Positions 1-9,494 of a DNA stretch of 64,000 nucleotides are shown one piece after another. The notes under the pieces were generated by a model. That model worked only from the letters and a program-made list of their open reading frames with translations, was not told the origin of the DNA and searched no databases. Source of the stretch: Aeromonas caviae (GTDB lineage Bacteria; Pseudomonadota; Gammaproteobacteria; Enterobacterales; Aeromonadaceae). The position numbers were made by a program, and so were the translations under genes. The stretch covers positions 43,711 to 107,710 of the forward strand of contig NZ_CDBK01000003.1 of NCBI RefSeq assembly GCF_000819785.1. Direction: 5' to 3'. How positions within the stretch are numbered: position 1 is the stretch's first letter; each line of letters opens with the position of its first letter.

Positions 1-1
1 C

Positions 2-490
2 GTCTGGTTCAAGGAGGCGGAGGAGACCTACCGGGATCTGCGCAAGGCCTCCGAGGCCCAGGGCATCTTCACCATGTCCGGTCGCTACATCCAGCAGGAG
101 CTCACCATGCGCCGCCTGCAGATGCCGTTCTGGTCCTACCGCCGCTTCGCCTCCTGGATAGTGGATCTCTTCTGCGGCTACGGCGAGGCCCCCATGCGGG
201 TGGTGCTTTTTTCCCTGCTGCTCATCGTCATCTGCAGCATTTTTTACTTCTTCTGCGGCCTCAACTTCGCGGGCACCCACCTCATCTATCGCCCGGACGC
301 CCCCCTGGAGCAGAACGCCATCTTCCTGATGGAGTGCCTCTACTACAGCGTGGTGACCTTCACGACGCTGGGGTATGGGGACTTCACCCCGGTGGGGTTG
401 TCGCGGATCTTTGCCGCCTTCGAAGCCTTTACCGGCAGCTTCACGCTGGCCCTGTTCGTGGTGGTGTTTGTCAAGAAGATGACCCGCTAG
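2..490 (+). CDS. Potassium-channel-like membrane protein, C-terminal part
   Basis: The reading frame is open from the left edge, so the gene begins outside the window and 162 residues are visible. The part seen has two hydrophobic segments (roughly residues 60-82 and 135-158) around a pore loop with TTLGYGDF, the selectivity-filter signature TxGYGD of two-TM potassium channels (Ion_trans_2 family). The first 45 residues are charged and look like the end of a cytoplasmic domain; its family cannot be judged from here. An internal Met at 74 could be a start, but the frame has no stop upstream of it, so a longer protein is more likely. Substrate K+ is inferred from the filter only. Confidence 0.8.
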   Translation, partial: VWFKEAEETYRDLRKASEAQGIFTMSGRYIQQELTMRRLQMPFWSYRRFASWIVDLFCGYGEAPMRVVLFSLLLIVICSIFYFFCGLNFAGTHLIYRPDAPLEQNAIFLMECLYYSVVTFTTLGYGDFTPVGLSRIFAAFEAFTGSFTLALFVVVFVKKMTR

Positions 491-513
491 AAACCTGTCC
501 ACGATCTTGCTGG

Positions 514-655
514 GAAGCCGCTTCCAAGGCTCATGTGCTGCTCGCTTGTGTGTCGCCAGGCGCTCCCATGTATACATATGCACTCAGGTTCCTCTGCTGC
601 GCTTTATCTTGCTGACAGCCTCTTGCGACAGATCGTGAACAGATTCCCGAGCCGC
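514..655. repeat. Intergenic repeat copy A (matches 30104-30229)
   Basis: This stretch aligns with 30104-30229: shared blocks include CAAGGCTCATGTGCTGCTCG, a GTATAnnnTnTnC region, GGTTCCT, TTGCTGACnGCCTCT and CGTGAACAGATTC in the same order and orientation. It lies between the channel gene and xthA. No coding potential is apparent. The inner part GAGCAnCACATGAGC is partly self-complementary. Confidence 0.75.
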
Positions 656-742
656 TGCGCCAGTCACAGCCCCCGAACTTGCATCCATCGCGGATTCCTA
701 GTCCAATAAGCGACGAACAAAAACGACATGAGCACCCCGAAC

Positions 743-1549
743 ATGAAGATCATCTCTTTCAATATCAATGGCCTGCGCGCCCGTCTTCATCAGTTGCAAG
801 CCCTTATCGACAAGCATCAGCCGGACGTGATCGGCCTGCAGGAGATCAAGGTGCACGACGAAGCCTTCCCGGTCGCGGATGTGGAGGCCATGGGCTACCA
901 CGTGGTCTTCCACGGCCAGAAGGGGCACTACGGGGTCGCCATCATGAGCAAGCAGGCTCCCATCGAGGTGCAAAAGGGCTTCCCCACCGATCCGGAAGAT
1001 GCCCAGCGCCGCATGATCATGACCAGCTTCAAGCGGGAAGACGGCTCCGTCATCAAGGTGATGAACGGCTACTTCCCCCAGGGGGAGAGCCAGGATCACG
1101 AGACCAAGTTCCCGGCCAAGCAGAAGTTCTATGAAGACCTGCAGCACTACCTCGAGACCCACCACACCCCGGACGACCAGATAGCGCTGATCGGGGATAT
1201 GAACATCTCCCCCACGGATCTCGACATCGGCATCGGCGAGGCGAACCGCAAGCGCTGGCTGCGGGATGGCAAGTGCTCCTTCCTGCCCATCGAGCGTGAA
1301 TGGATGGAGCGGCTCAAGGGGTTCGGCCTCACCGACACCTTCCGCGCCGCCAACCCCACCGAGTGCGAGCGCTTCTCCTGGTTCGACTACCGCTCCAGGG
1401 GCTTTGACGAGAACCGGGGCCTGCGCATCGACCTCATCATGGCCTCCGACGCCCTCAAGGACAAAGTGACCGAGACCGGCATCGACTACGAGCTGCGCGG
1501 CATCGACAAACCCTCGGATCACGCCCCCATCTGGACCTGCTTCGCCTGA
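743..1549 (+). CDS. xthA: Exodeoxyribonuclease III
   Basis: Exonuclease III / class II AP endonuclease, which cuts 5' of abasic sites in base-excision repair and degrades 3' ends of duplex DNA. The 268-residue product spans the whole EEP-fold family: N-terminal [14 protein letters not shown] with the metal-binding Glu, [16 protein letters not shown] (Asp and Asn of the active site) and the C-terminal SDHAPIW carrying the catalytic His. An in-frame ATG at 728 would add five residues; I prefer 743 because it gives the E. coli length and begins at the conserved [10 protein letters not shown]. Neither start has a good Shine-Dalgarno sequence. The gene stands alone and is followed by a strong terminator. 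Confidence 0.96.
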   Translation: MKIISFNINGLRARLHQLQALIDKHQPDVIGLQEIKVHDEAFPVADVEAMGYHVVFHGQKGHYGVAIMSKQAPIEVQKGFPTDPEDAQRRMIMTSFKREDGSVIKVMNGYFPQGESQDHETKFPAKQKFYEDLQHYLETHHTPDDQIALIGDMNISPTDLDIGIGEANRKRWLRDGKCSFLPIEREWMERLKGFGLTDTFRAANPTECERFSWFDYRSRGFDENRGLRIDLIMASDALKDKVTETGIDYELRGIDKPSDHAPIWTCFA

Positions 1550-1584
1550 TCCCCACGCCAGGCTAGCCCTCGCCAAAAGAACCT

Positions 1585-1609
1585 GCCCCCGCCCATGCGG
1601 GGGCTTTTT
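1585..1609 (+). terminator. Rho-independent terminator of xthA
   Basis: Perfect 8-bp stem (GCCCCCGC / GCGGGGGC) with a CCAT loop, followed by five T residues. Confidence 0.9.
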
Positions 1610-1673
1610 CTGTTCACTGCCCCGCCCTTTCTTAATCCATGTCAATTCCCAGGCAGACGGCGCTTGCCAGGCC

Positions 1674-1704
1674 TTGACCTTCTCCTTTCGGCAAGGTTTA
1701 GATT
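1674..1704 (+). promoter_or_regulatory. MerR/CueR-type promoter of the copper operon
   Basis: The -35 hexamer TTGACC (1674-1679) and -10 hexamer TAGATT (1699-1704) are separated by exactly 19 bp, the over-long spacer typical of MerR-family activation. Inside it lies the dyad ACCTT (1677-1681) / AAGGT (1693-1697), closely resembling the E. coli copA CueR operator. It lies 29 bp before the first gene of the efflux operon. No cueR gene is present in the window. Confidence 0.8.
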
Positions 1705-1732
1705 CGGCCCATCCGTCACAGGGAAACCACCC

Positions 1733-2221
1733 ATGCTCTCATCGAGATTGCCCACCACGTTCATCGCCCGGCTGTTGCTGGGGCTGATGCTCGTCTGCAA
1801 TCTCACCCTGTGCATCGGCTGGCATGGGGCGGCCACCGCCCTGCCAAGTGACGCATCCGCATCAATCCTGGCTCCGGCGCAGTCCCCTTTGTCTCATGGA
1901 CGGCACCAGAGCGAGCCGATGCAGCACACCGCCATGCACCAGGCCGACACAGCCTCCCTCTCCTGCCACGGCGGCCCCCTGAGTGAGGCGGCCCCGCCCG
2001 GGGAGGAGTGCCAGATGCAGAGCGGCCTCTTCGGCGCCACCAGTGCGCCGCCCCTGCTCGGCCTGCTGCTGTCACTGCTGCTTCCCCTGCTGTTGCTCCC
2101 TTCGTGGCGCCTCGCCCCCCTGCTGGACAACTGGTTGCGGGATCCCTTCCTGCGCCTGCGTGGTGCCCACCCTCCCTCCTGGCCGCGCCGACACCTGATG
2201 CTGTCGGTGCTGCGCCACTAG
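1733..2221 (+). CDS. His/Met-rich predicted membrane or exported protein, copper operon
   Basis: 162 residues, family not recognised. The first 40 residues have an N-terminal hydrophobic stretch (RLLLGLMLVCNLTLCIGW) that could be a signal anchor. The middle contains a His/Met/Cys cluster (HGRHQSEPMQHTAMHQ, then SLSCHGG and a later EECQMQ) typical of periplasmic copper-binding segments. A second very hydrophobic segment (about residues 100-122, runs of Leu) is probably a transmembrane helix, followed by an Arg-rich tail. The start has AGGGA upstream; a longer frame from 1595 would run through the promoter and is rejected. It is the first gene after the CueR-like promoter and precedes the CusB-like gene by 283 bp. 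A role in periplasmic copper handling is inferred from context and composition only. Confidence 0.65.
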   Translation: MLSSRLPTTFIARLLLGLMLVCNLTLCIGWHGAATALPSDASASILAPAQSPLSHGRHQSEPMQHTAMHQADTASLSCHGGPLSEAAPPGEECQMQSGLFGATSAPPLLGLLLSLLLPLLLLPSWRLAPLLDNWLRDPFLRLRGAHPPSWPRRHLMLSVLRH

Positions 2222-2243
2222 AAAGCGCTTCTCTCGCGGCAGC

Positions 2244-2267
2244 GGCAAGCCTCGGCTTGCCCGTTTT
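2244..2267 (+). terminator. Weak hairpin between the His/Met protein and cusB
   Basis: GGCAAGCC / GGCTTGCC with a 2-nt turn, followed by CGTTTTC. It may be a leaky terminator or intercistronic processing signal. The rest of 2222-2504 shows no gene. Confidence 0.4.
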
Positions 2268-2504
2268 CTGCCGCCTTGCCTGACCCTGCGCCCTGGCCAA
2301 ACCGGCCCGCTCGCAGGGAGCCGTGCGCGCTGACACAGCTGCGCCCCGTTTGCCGCCTCGTGGTGATGCCCTGCCCGCACGCACCACCACACTGGCGGCC
2401 TGACAGAAGAGAAGAGATACCATGTCATCCACCCCCGTTATCCGGTCTGCCTGCGCGCAGCCGTGCCAACCCTCCCTTCGCCTCCCGCGCGCCGGAGGCT
2501 TGTC

Positions 2505-4022
2505 ATGAACAAGACGTTGTTGATGTCCGCCCTGCTGCTGACCCTCGGCGCTGGTGGCGGCTACTGGGCCGCCAAACAGACCTCCGATGGCGCCAGCGCC
2601 AAAGAGAAGACGCCCCTTTACTGGGTCAACCCCATGGATCCCCGCGACAAGCGCGATGCCCCCGCCAAGGACAACATGGGGATGGACTTCATCCCCGTCT
2701 ATGAGGAAAAACAGGGCGGCTCACCGGGCACCGTCACCATCAGCCCGGAGATCCAGCAGAATCTTGGGGTGCGGCTCGCCAAGGTGGAGAAGCTGCCCAT
2801 CCACCAGCAGATCGAGACGGTGGGCTACGTCGGCTATGACGAGGACCGGCTGGAGGCGGTCAACGCCCGCATGGCAGGCTGGATCCGCACCCTCGCCATC
2901 AAGAGCGAGGGGCAGCAAGTGAGCAAAGGCCGCCTGATTTACGAGCTCTACGCCCCGGATCTGGTCAACGCCCAGCACGAGTATCTGCTGGCGCTCAACA
3001 CCGCCAACCCCCTGCTGCTGCGCGCCGCCGAGGGCAAGCTCAAGTCCCTGCAGGTACCGGCGGATCAGATTGCGGCCCTCAAGGGCAGCCGCCAGGTGCA
3101 GGAGACGGTGCGCATCTATGCCCCGAGCAGCGGTTATGTCTCCGAGCTGAAGGTGCGCGAGGGCCAGTATGTGGAGCCCGCCGCGGCGCTCTTTAACATC
3201 AGTACCCTCAAACAGGTGTGGGTCAGTGCCGAGGTGTTCGAACGCCAGGCGGCCCAGCTGAAGGTGGGCGATCCGGTCACCATGACCCTGGATTACGCTC
3301 CCGGCCGCAGCTGGCAGGGCCGGGTCGATTACCTCTACCCGACTCTGGATGCCACCACCCGTACTCTCAAGGTACGGCTGCGCTTTGCCAACCCGGACGA
3401 GTTTCTGAAGCCCAATATGTTCGCCAAGGTGACGATTCAGGCGGGCAAGGGAGAGCCGCAATTGGTGGTGCCGAGCGAAGCGGTGATCCGCACCGGCAGC
3501 CAGGACAGGCTGGTGCTGGCGCTGGGGGATGGCAGCTTCAAGTCGGTCGCCGTCACCCTGGGCCCCCAGTTTGGCGACAAGGTTGCCATCCGGGAGGGAG
3601 TTGAAGCGGGGGACAGTATCGTCAGCTCGGCCCAGTTCCTGCTCGACTCCGAATCGGCCATCGATTCCGACTTCCAGCGCATGACGGCGGTGCACCCCGC
3701 CCAGGTGTGGACCCAGGGCGAGGTTGAAAGCATCGATCTGGCCAACCGCACCCTGATGGTCTCCCACCACCCCATCCCCGAGTGGCAGTGGCCCGCCATG
3801 GAGATGGAGTTCACCGTGGCGGACGGGGTCGACATCAGCAAGCTCACCGAAGGGCAGACCCTGCATCTGCAAGTGATGCAGGAGGGGGATGAGTACCGCA
3901 TCACCACCATCCACCAGGAGAAGGCATCCACTACTGACGGCGGCGCCAAACCTGCAACGGATGCGATGGGGAAGATGGAAGGCATGGACCATAGCCAGCA
4001 CGATATGGGAGCCAAATCATGA
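2505..4022 (+). CDS. cusB: Cu(I)/Ag(I) efflux RND periplasmic adaptor with fused CusF domain
   Basis: Membrane-fusion protein linking a CusA-type pump to the outer membrane; 505 residues. An N-terminal signal anchor is followed by a heavy-metal-binding domain (about residues 36-68, YWVNPMDP ... [10 protein letters not shown]), the barrel-sandwich and beta-barrel core, and then from about residue 400 an additional CusF-like domain. In that domain His421, Trp429, Met432 and Met434 keep the exact spacing of E. coli CusF His36, Trp44, Met47 and Met49. The last 15 residues are Met/His-rich ([12 protein letters not shown]). The start at 2505 has GGAGG seven bases upstream, better than the in-frame 2463. 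The stop overlaps the cusA start (ATGA), so the two are translationally coupled. Confidence 0.92.
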   Translation: MNKTLLMSALLLTLGAGGGYWAAKQTSDGASAKEKTPLYWVNPMDPRDKRDAPAKDNMGMDFIPVYEEKQGGSPGTVTISPEIQQNLGVRLAKVEKLPIHQQIETVGYVGYDEDRLEAVNARMAGWIRTLAIKSEGQQVSKGRLIYELYAPDLVNAQHEYLLALNTANPLLLRAAEGKLKSLQVPADQIAALKGSRQVQETVRIYAPSSGYVSELKVREGQYVEPAAALFNISTLKQVWVSAEVFERQAAQLKVGDPVTMTLDYAPGRSWQGRVDYLYPTLDATTRTLKVRLRFANPDEFLKPNMFAKVTIQAGKGEPQLVVPSEAVIRTGSQDRLVLALGDGSFKSVAVTLGPQFGDKVAIREGVEAGDSIVSSAQFLLDSESAIDSDFQRMTAVHPAQVWTQGEVESIDLANRTLMVSHHPIPEWQWPAMEMEFTVADGVDISKLTEGQTLHLQVMQEGDEYRITTIHQEKASTTDGGAKPATDAMGKMEGMDHSQHDMGAKS

Positions 4023-7000
4023 TCCCGTCGATTATTCGCTGGTCCATCGGCAACCGCTTTCTGGTGCTGCTATTGACCCTCATGCTCACCGCCTGGGGGC
4101 TCTGGTCGGTCAAACAGACCCCGGTAGACGCCCTGCCGGATCTCTCCGATGTGCAGGTGATCATCAAGACGGCCTATCCGGGCCAGGCACCCCAGGTGGT
4201 GGAGGATCAGGTGACCTACCCCCTCACCACCGCCATGCTGGCGGTGCCGGGGGCCACCACGGTGCGCGGCTACTCCTTCTTCGGCGACTCCTTCGTCTAT
4301 GTGCTGTTTGACGACAGCACCGACCTCTACTGGGCCCGTGCCCGGGTGCTGGAGTATTTGAGCCAGGTTGCCCCCAACCTGCCCGTCTCCGCCCGTCCCC
4401 AGCTCGGCCCCGATGCAACCGGGGTGGGCTGGGTCTATCAGTACGCGCTGGTGGACAGAACCGGCAAACATGATCTCAGCGAACTCACCTCCCTGCAGAA
4501 CTGGTTCCTCAAGTACGAGCTGCAGACGGTGGACGGGGTCTCCGAGGTCGCCACCGTGGGCGGCATGGTGCGCCAGTATCAGGTGCGGGTCGACCCGGAC
4601 AAGCTGCGCGCCTACGGCATTCCGCTCTCCCTGATCGAGACCGCCATCAAGCAGGGCAATCAGGAAACCGGCGCCTCCGTCATCGAGATGGCGGAAGCGG
4701 AGTACATGGTGCGCTCGAATGGCTATCTGAAAAGCGTCGAGGATCTGAAGCAGATCCCGCTCGGCACCACTGTGCGCGGCGCCCCGCTGCTGCTGGGTGA
4801 CGTGGCGGATGTAGTCACCGGCCCCCAGAGCCGGCGCGGTCTGGCCGAGCTCAACGGTGAAGGGGAAGTGGTGGGCGGCATCATCGTCATGCGCTATGGC
4901 GAGAATGCCCAGCACACCATCGACGGGGTCAAGGCGCGGCTCGCCCAGCTGAAAAGCAGCCTGCCGGAGGGGGTGGAGGTGGTCACCGTCTACGATCGCT
5001 CCGACCTTATCCAGCGCGCCATCGACAACCTCTCCGGCAAGCTGGTGGAGGAGTTCGCGGTGGTGGTGCTGGTCTGCCTCGCCTTCCTGTTCCACCTGCG
5101 CTCGTCGCTGGTGGTGGTCATCTCCTTGCCCATCGCCATCCTGACCGCCTTTATCGTGATGCACCTGCAGGGGATCAACGCCAACATCATGTCGCTCGGC
5201 GGCATCGCCATCGCCATCGGCGCCATGGTGGATGGCGCCATCGTGATGATCGAGAACGTCCACAAACATATGGAGCGCACCGAGCTTAACGAGAAGAACC
5301 GCTGGCAAGTGATCGTCGAAGCGAGCATCGAAGTCGGCCCCGCCATCTTCTTCTCCCTGCTGATCATCACCATCAGCTTCCTGCCGGTGTTCGCGCTGGA
5401 GGCTCAGGAGGGGCGAATGTTCCACCCCCTCGCCTATACCAAGACCTACGCCATGGCCGCTGCTGCCGCGCTCGCCATCACGCTCGTTCCAGTAATGATG
5501 GGGTACTTCATCCGTGGCAAGGTGCTGGCGGAGCAGGCCAACCCGCTCAACCGCTGGCTGAGCCAGGGCTATGTGCCACTGCTGAAAGCCGTACTGGCCC
5601 GTCCGAAAACCACCCTGGCCATCGCCGCCGTGGTGACGGTGGCGGGCTTCTGGCCGCTCAAGTACCTGGGCTCCGAGTTCATACCGCCGCTCGATGAGGG
5701 GGACATCATGTACATGCCCACCACAGCGGCCAATATCTCGGTGGGCAAGGCGCGGGAGATTTTGCAGCAGACCGACAAGCTCATCCGCACCGTGCCCGAG
5801 GTGCAGAACGTGTTCGGCAAGGCGGGGCGCGCCGAATCGGCCACCGATCCCGCCGACCTGGTGATGATGGAGACCAGCATCCAGCTCAAGCCCCGCGACC
5901 AGTGGCGCCCCGGCATGACCCCGGAGAAGCTGAAAGAAGAGCTCGACTCCCTCATCCGCTTCCCCGGCCTCACCAACGCCTGGGTGCCCCCCATCAAGAC
6001 CCGTATCGACATGCTGGCCACCGGCATCAAGACCCCGGTCGGCATCAAGATAGCGGGGCCGGATCTCAAGGTGATCCAGCAGCTCGGCCAGCAGCTGGAG
6101 CAGATCATCGGCAAGGTGGAGGGCGCCTCATCGGTCTATGCCGAGCGGGTAGCCGGTGGCCGCTATGTGAAGGTGGACATCGACCGGCTGAAAGCTGCGC
6201 GCTATGGCCTCAATATCGCCGACGTGCAGGCGGTGCTCGCCACCGCGGTGGGCGGCATGGAGGTGGGCCAGACCATCGAGGGGCGCGAGCGCTACCCCAT
6301 CAACCTGCGCTACCCCCAGAGCTATCGCGACTCGGTGGCGAGCCTGGAGCTGCTGCCGGTGGTGACCCCGAGCGGCGCACGCATCGCCCTGGCGGATGTG
6401 GCCCGGGTCTATATCAGCGACGAGGCCCCCATGCTGAGGAGCGAGAACGCGCGCCTCAACGGCTGGGTCTACGTGGATATTCGCGGCCGCGATATCGGCT
6501 CTTTTGTGGCAGAGGCCAAGGCCGAGGTGGGCAAGCAGCTGGTGCTGCCGGCGGGCTACGCCCTCACCTGGTCCGGGCAATACGAATACATGGAGCGGGC
6601 CAAGGCGCGCCTCGCCTACGTGGTGCCGCTCACCATCGCCATTATCGTGCTGCTGCTCTATCTGGCGTTTCGCCGCTTCCAGGAGGTGCTGCTCATTCTC
6701 ACCACCTTGCCGCTGGCGGTGGTGGGCGGGATCTGGACCCTCTGGCTGCTCGACTTCAACCTCTCGGTGGCGGTCGGGGTGGGCTTTATCGCCCTGGCCG
6801 GGGTGGCGGTGGAGACCGGGGTGCTGATGCTGGTCTATCTCAACCACGCCTGGGATGACCTCGTGACCTGTGGCAAGCCGGACCAGGCGGGCCTGCACCG
6901 GGCAGTGATCCACGGCGCCGCCCTGCGCCTGCGCCCCAAGATGATGACGGTGGTGACCATCATCGCGGGCCTGTTGCCCATCATGTGGAGCCACGGCACC

Positions 7001-7141
7001 GGCTCCGAGGTGATGCAGCGCATCGCCGCCCCCATGATTGGCGGCATGGTAAGCGCGCTGGTGCTGACCCTGCTGGTACTGCCTGCCGCCTATTACCTCT
7101 GGCGCAGCCGAAGCCTGCCTGCTTATCAACAATCCGAATGA
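4019..7141 (+). CDS. cusA: Cu(I)/Ag(I) efflux RND pump
   Basis: Inner-membrane, proton-driven HME-type RND transporter of 1040 residues, the normal family length. It moves monovalent copper or silver from cytoplasm or periplasm to the CusB/CusC channel. The three methionines that form the metal relay in E. coli CusA (573, 623, 672) are matched by Met566 (YMPTT), Met616 (LVMMETS) and Met665 (RIDMLATG), with the same 50- and 49-residue spacing. The TM4 segment carries the charged motif around [13 protein letters not shown]. It overlaps cusB by four bases. No CusC-type outer-membrane gene lies in this operon, so the channel is probably supplied from elsewhere. Confidence 0.95.
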   Translation: MIPSIIRWSIGNRFLVLLLTLMLTAWGLWSVKQTPVDALPDLSDVQVIIKTAYPGQAPQVVEDQVTYPLTTAMLAVPGATTVRGYSFFGDSFVYVLFDDSTDLYWARARVLEYLSQVAPNLPVSARPQLGPDATGVGWVYQYALVDRTGKHDLSELTSLQNWFLKYELQTVDGVSEVATVGGMVRQYQVRVDPDKLRAYGIPLSLIETAIKQGNQETGASVIEMAEAEYMVRSNGYLKSVEDLKQIPLGTTVRGAPLLLGDVADVVTGPQSRRGLAELNGEGEVVGGIIVMRYGENAQHTIDGVKARLAQLKSSLPEGVEVVTVYDRSDLIQRAIDNLSGKLVEEFAVVVLVCLAFLFHLRSSLVVVISLPIAILTAFIVMHLQGINANIMSLGGIAIAIGAMVDGAIVMIENVHKHMERTELNEKNRWQVIVEASIEVGPAIFFSLLIITISFLPVFALEAQEGRMFHPLAYTKTYAMAAAAALAITLVPVMMGYFIRGKVLAEQANPLNRWLSQGYVPLLKAVLARPKTTLAIAAVVTVAGFWPLKYLGSEFIPPLDEGDIMYMPTTAANISVGKAREILQQTDKLIRTVPEVQNVFGKAGRAESATDPADLVMMETSIQLKPRDQWRPGMTPEKLKEELDSLIRFPGLTNAWVPPIKTRIDMLATGIKTPVGIKIAGPDLKVIQQLGQQLEQIIGKVEGASSVYAERVAGGRYVKVDIDRLKAARYGLNIADVQAVLATAVGGMEVGQTIEGRERYPINLRYPQSYRDSVASLELLPVVTPSGARIALADVARVYISDEAPMLRSENARLNGWVYVDIRGRDIGSFVAEAKAEVGKQLVLPAGYALTWSGQYEYMERAKARLAYVVPLTIAIIVLLLYLAFRRFQEVLLILTTLPLAVVGGIWTLWLLDFNLSVAVGVGFIALAGVAVETGVLMLVYLNHAWDDLVTCGKPDQAGLHRAVIHGAALRLRPKMMTVVTIIAGLLPIMWSHGTGSEVMQRIAAPMIGGMVSALVLTLLVLPAAYYLWRSRSLPAYQQSE

Positions 7142-7187
7142 CCCGATTTCCCAACCCTTTTCGACTGAACGATTGAAGGAAAACACC

Positions 7188-7550
7188 ATGAACTACAAGA
7201 CGCTGACCCTGACATTGCTGCTGGGCCTTGCCACCCACACCGGCCTGCAGGCCGAGGAGATAATGAACCATCAGGGCCACGACATGGGCCAGATGAGCCA
7301 GATGGAAGGCATGAACGAGATGGGCGAGATGGCGATGACCCAGGGGGTCATCAGCCGCATCGACGCGGCCAACGGCAAGGTCGGCATCAAGCACGAGGCC
7401 ATCGCGAACCTCAAGATGCCGGCGATGACCATGGTGTTTCGGGTGGCCGATCCGGCACTGCTCAAGGATCTGAAAGTGGGGGATGCGGTGCGCTTTCACG
7501 CCGAAAACCCGGCCGGCAAGCTCACCGTGACTGCCATCCAGAAACGGTAA
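7188..7550 (+). CDS. cusF: Periplasmic copper chaperone, CusF family, Met variant
   Basis: 120 residues with a signal peptide (to about Ala22), a Met/His-rich linker (residues 26-50, nine Met) and one CusF OB-fold domain. The ligands His69, Met80 and Met82 are in the E. coli spacing, but the position of the capping Trp44 is Met77 (KMPAMTM), giving a possible four-ligand His/Met3 site. Proteins of this family hand Cu(I)/Ag(I) to CusB. The ATG at 7188 has AAGGA at good distance; an in-frame TTG at 7173 is less likely. Last gene of the copper operon, 46 bp after cusA. Confidence 0.88.
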   Translation: MNYKTLTLTLLLGLATHTGLQAEEIMNHQGHDMGQMSQMEGMNEMGEMAMTQGVISRIDAANGKVGIKHEAIANLKMPAMTMVFRVADPALLKDLKVGDAVRFHAENPAGKLTVTAIQKR

Positions 7551-7567
7551 CCACTGCCTTGAGCCAT

Positions 7568-7596
7568 AAAAACGGCGGGATTATCCCGCCGTTTTT
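7568..7596. terminator. Bidirectional terminator, copper operon / PLP decarboxylase
   Basis: Thirteen-bp perfect inverted repeat (AAAAACGGCGGGA / TCCCGCCGTTTTT) with a three-base loop, A-run on one side and T-run on the other, between convergent genes. Confidence 0.93.
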
Positions 7597-7623
7597 ATTT
7601 ATGACATCACAAGATGCGGCTCT

Positions 7624-9318
7624 TCAGCCACGAATATGCGCGATAAAGGCGTCGATCTGTTCGCGGGTGCAGGCGGGGTTCATGAAGACCGCCTTCTCCC
7701 CGGCGATATAGGAGTACTTGCCGCGCTCGTCGTATTCCGAGTGTGCCACCGCCTCCACCCAGTTGGTGTAGAGCCCTACTTTGCCGCGTCCCTTGAACAG
7801 GCTGCGGTGGTAGTCGGTGTTGCGCTGCAGGCGCGCCTTGTAGGCGGGATCGCTGGAGCGGGCCAGCTCGAAGGCGAACTCGGCCTCGGGGTCCTGTACC
7901 CACTCTGGGTTGTAGATCTTGAAGCCGACACTGGGCCCCTGGTTCTCCTGGGCCACCAGCTTGACGTTGCCGAGCTGGCTTAACCGGAAGCGGAAGTAGT
8001 TGGCGTTTTGCAGGCAGTGGGCCAGCACGGTGCGATACCCCTCCACCCCCAGGTAGTTGAGGGCCGCATAGGCACCGAACAGGCCGCTCGCCCCACGGGA
8101 GCACTCGATGGTGGATTGCAGGTGGGTCTGACCCTGGATGTCCCGCTCGAAGTAGGAGAAGTTCTCCGGATCGTTCTCCATCGCCTTGAGGTCGTCCTGC
8201 TCTTTTATCATCACCAGGCTGGAGGTGTAGGGCACATAGCCCCACTTCTGGAAGTCCACGGTGAAGGAGTCGGCGTATCTGAGCTCGGCGAAGCGGCTCA
8301 CGTTGCGCTCGATCCCCGCCAGGGTGGCGGCGTTGATGGCGAGCGGGTTGGCGGCAAAGTCGTAGTCCAGGAAGAAGATCATCGACCAGCCGATGGCGGC
8401 GTCGACGTGGATGTGGGGCCTGACCGCCACCTCGAAGCGCTCGCAGAGGCGATCCCGCAGCTCGACCACGGGTTTGACCCTATCCACCCCGAAGGTGTCT
8501 GTGGTGCCCATGGTGAGCATGATGGTGGGCACCACGTGATGAAGGGCGAAGCAGGCGGTCAGGGTGCGCTCGAGGTGGTCGAGATCGATGTCGTTGTTCT
8601 CGCCCACCTGGATGCGGATGGTCTTGTTCTCGATGTCCACCCCGAGCAGGGAGAGGTTGGTGATGTTGGAGTAGTGGCCGCCCTGGGAGTTGATGATGCG
8701 GTAGTCCTGATAATGACCGAGCCCCTTGTGCTTGGCCTGTGGCAGGCTCTTGCGGATGCCGAGCAGGTAGCCGTAGAGGTTACAAAACGTCCCCCCCTGG
8801 GTGAAGATGCCGGTGGCGCGAGCTGGGTCATAACCCGCCAGCAGCGCTATCTGGCGCACCACTTTCTTCTCCAGCTCCTCGGCCACCCCGGCGTATTCGG
8901 AGTAGACCAGGTTGGGATTGGCCAGAATGCCCATCTGGGCGCCATAGATGGCGGGATCCGCCGACATGGTGATGACGTTCTCGACGCTGGAGGGGTTCTC
9001 CCAGTCTTTTGACAGGGCGCCGGCAAACAGCAGCTCCGCCATGGGCTCCCCCGGCGTGCGCATGGTGGCTGGCACCGGCATGGTTTCGCAGAGATCCGCG
9101 AGGCGGGCGCGACCATCGGGCCAGGCATTGAGCCGCGCATCCGGCGCCAGTCCGCGGGCGCGAAACTCGTTGAGGGTGGCAAAGCCGGGCTCGCGAAACA
9201 CCGGCCAGAGGTCGGGGTTGCGTGAGAAAAAGTGGGCTTTGACGGTGGCAAAACGGCGGGCGAATTCGGGGGAAACGGCGTTGACGCCCTCATCTTTCAG
9301 ATAGACCAAGTGATTCAT
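7624..9318 (-). CDS. Group II PLP-dependent amino-acid decarboxylase
   Basis: 564 residues of the glutamate / aromatic / aspartate decarboxylase superfamily (fold type I). Visible features are GGTFCNLYG (PLP phosphate contact), HIHVDAAIG (Asp that pairs with the pyridine nitrogen) and DSFTVDFQKWGY, where the Lys is the expected Schiff-base residue. Reported relatives with this general architecture decarboxylate aspartate, glutamate or 2,4-diaminobutyrate; the substrate cannot be decided from sequence alone. The first 110 residues are not part of the core fold and look like a family-specific N-terminal extension. The upstream sequence shows no strong Shine-Dalgarno. It is monocistronic, between the copper operon terminator and lplA. 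Confidence 0.85.
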   Translation of the reverse strand: MNHLVYLKDEGVNAVSPEFARRFATVKAHFFSRNPDLWPVFREPGFATLNEFRARGLAPDARLNAWPDGRARLADLCETMPVPATMRTPGEPMAELLFAGALSKDWENPSSVENVITMSADPAIYGAQMGILANPNLVYSEYAGVAEELEKKVVRQIALLAGYDPARATGIFTQGGTFCNLYGYLLGIRKSLPQAKHKGLGHYQDYRIINSQGGHYSNITNLSLLGVDIENKTIRIQVGENNDIDLDHLERTLTACFALHHVVPTIMLTMGTTDTFGVDRVKPVVELRDRLCERFEVAVRPHIHVDAAIGWSMIFFLDYDFAANPLAINAATLAGIERNVSRFAELRYADSFTVDFQKWGYVPYTSSLVMIKEQDDLKAMENDPENFSYFERDIQGQTHLQSTIECSRGASGLFGAYAALNYLGVEGYRTVLAHCLQNANYFRFRLSQLGNVKLVAQENQGPSVGFKIYNPEWVQDPEAEFAFELARSSDPAYKARLQRNTDYHRSLFKGRGKVGLYTNWVEAVAHSEYDERGKYSYIAGEKAVFMNPACTREQIDAFIAHIRG

Positions 9319-9494
9319 TTTTATACCATTGATACTGCTGAGGTGCGGTTTTTATACTCCAGTGACACCTCTATCAACAGAGACAATAACTAATGGTCTG
9401 CCCTACTTTTTGTCATGTTGGCGCCCTGATGGGCGCCGCGCCCCCTCTCCCCTCTTTTCCCCTGTTCATCTTGTGATCCTGGTCATGGGCAAGG

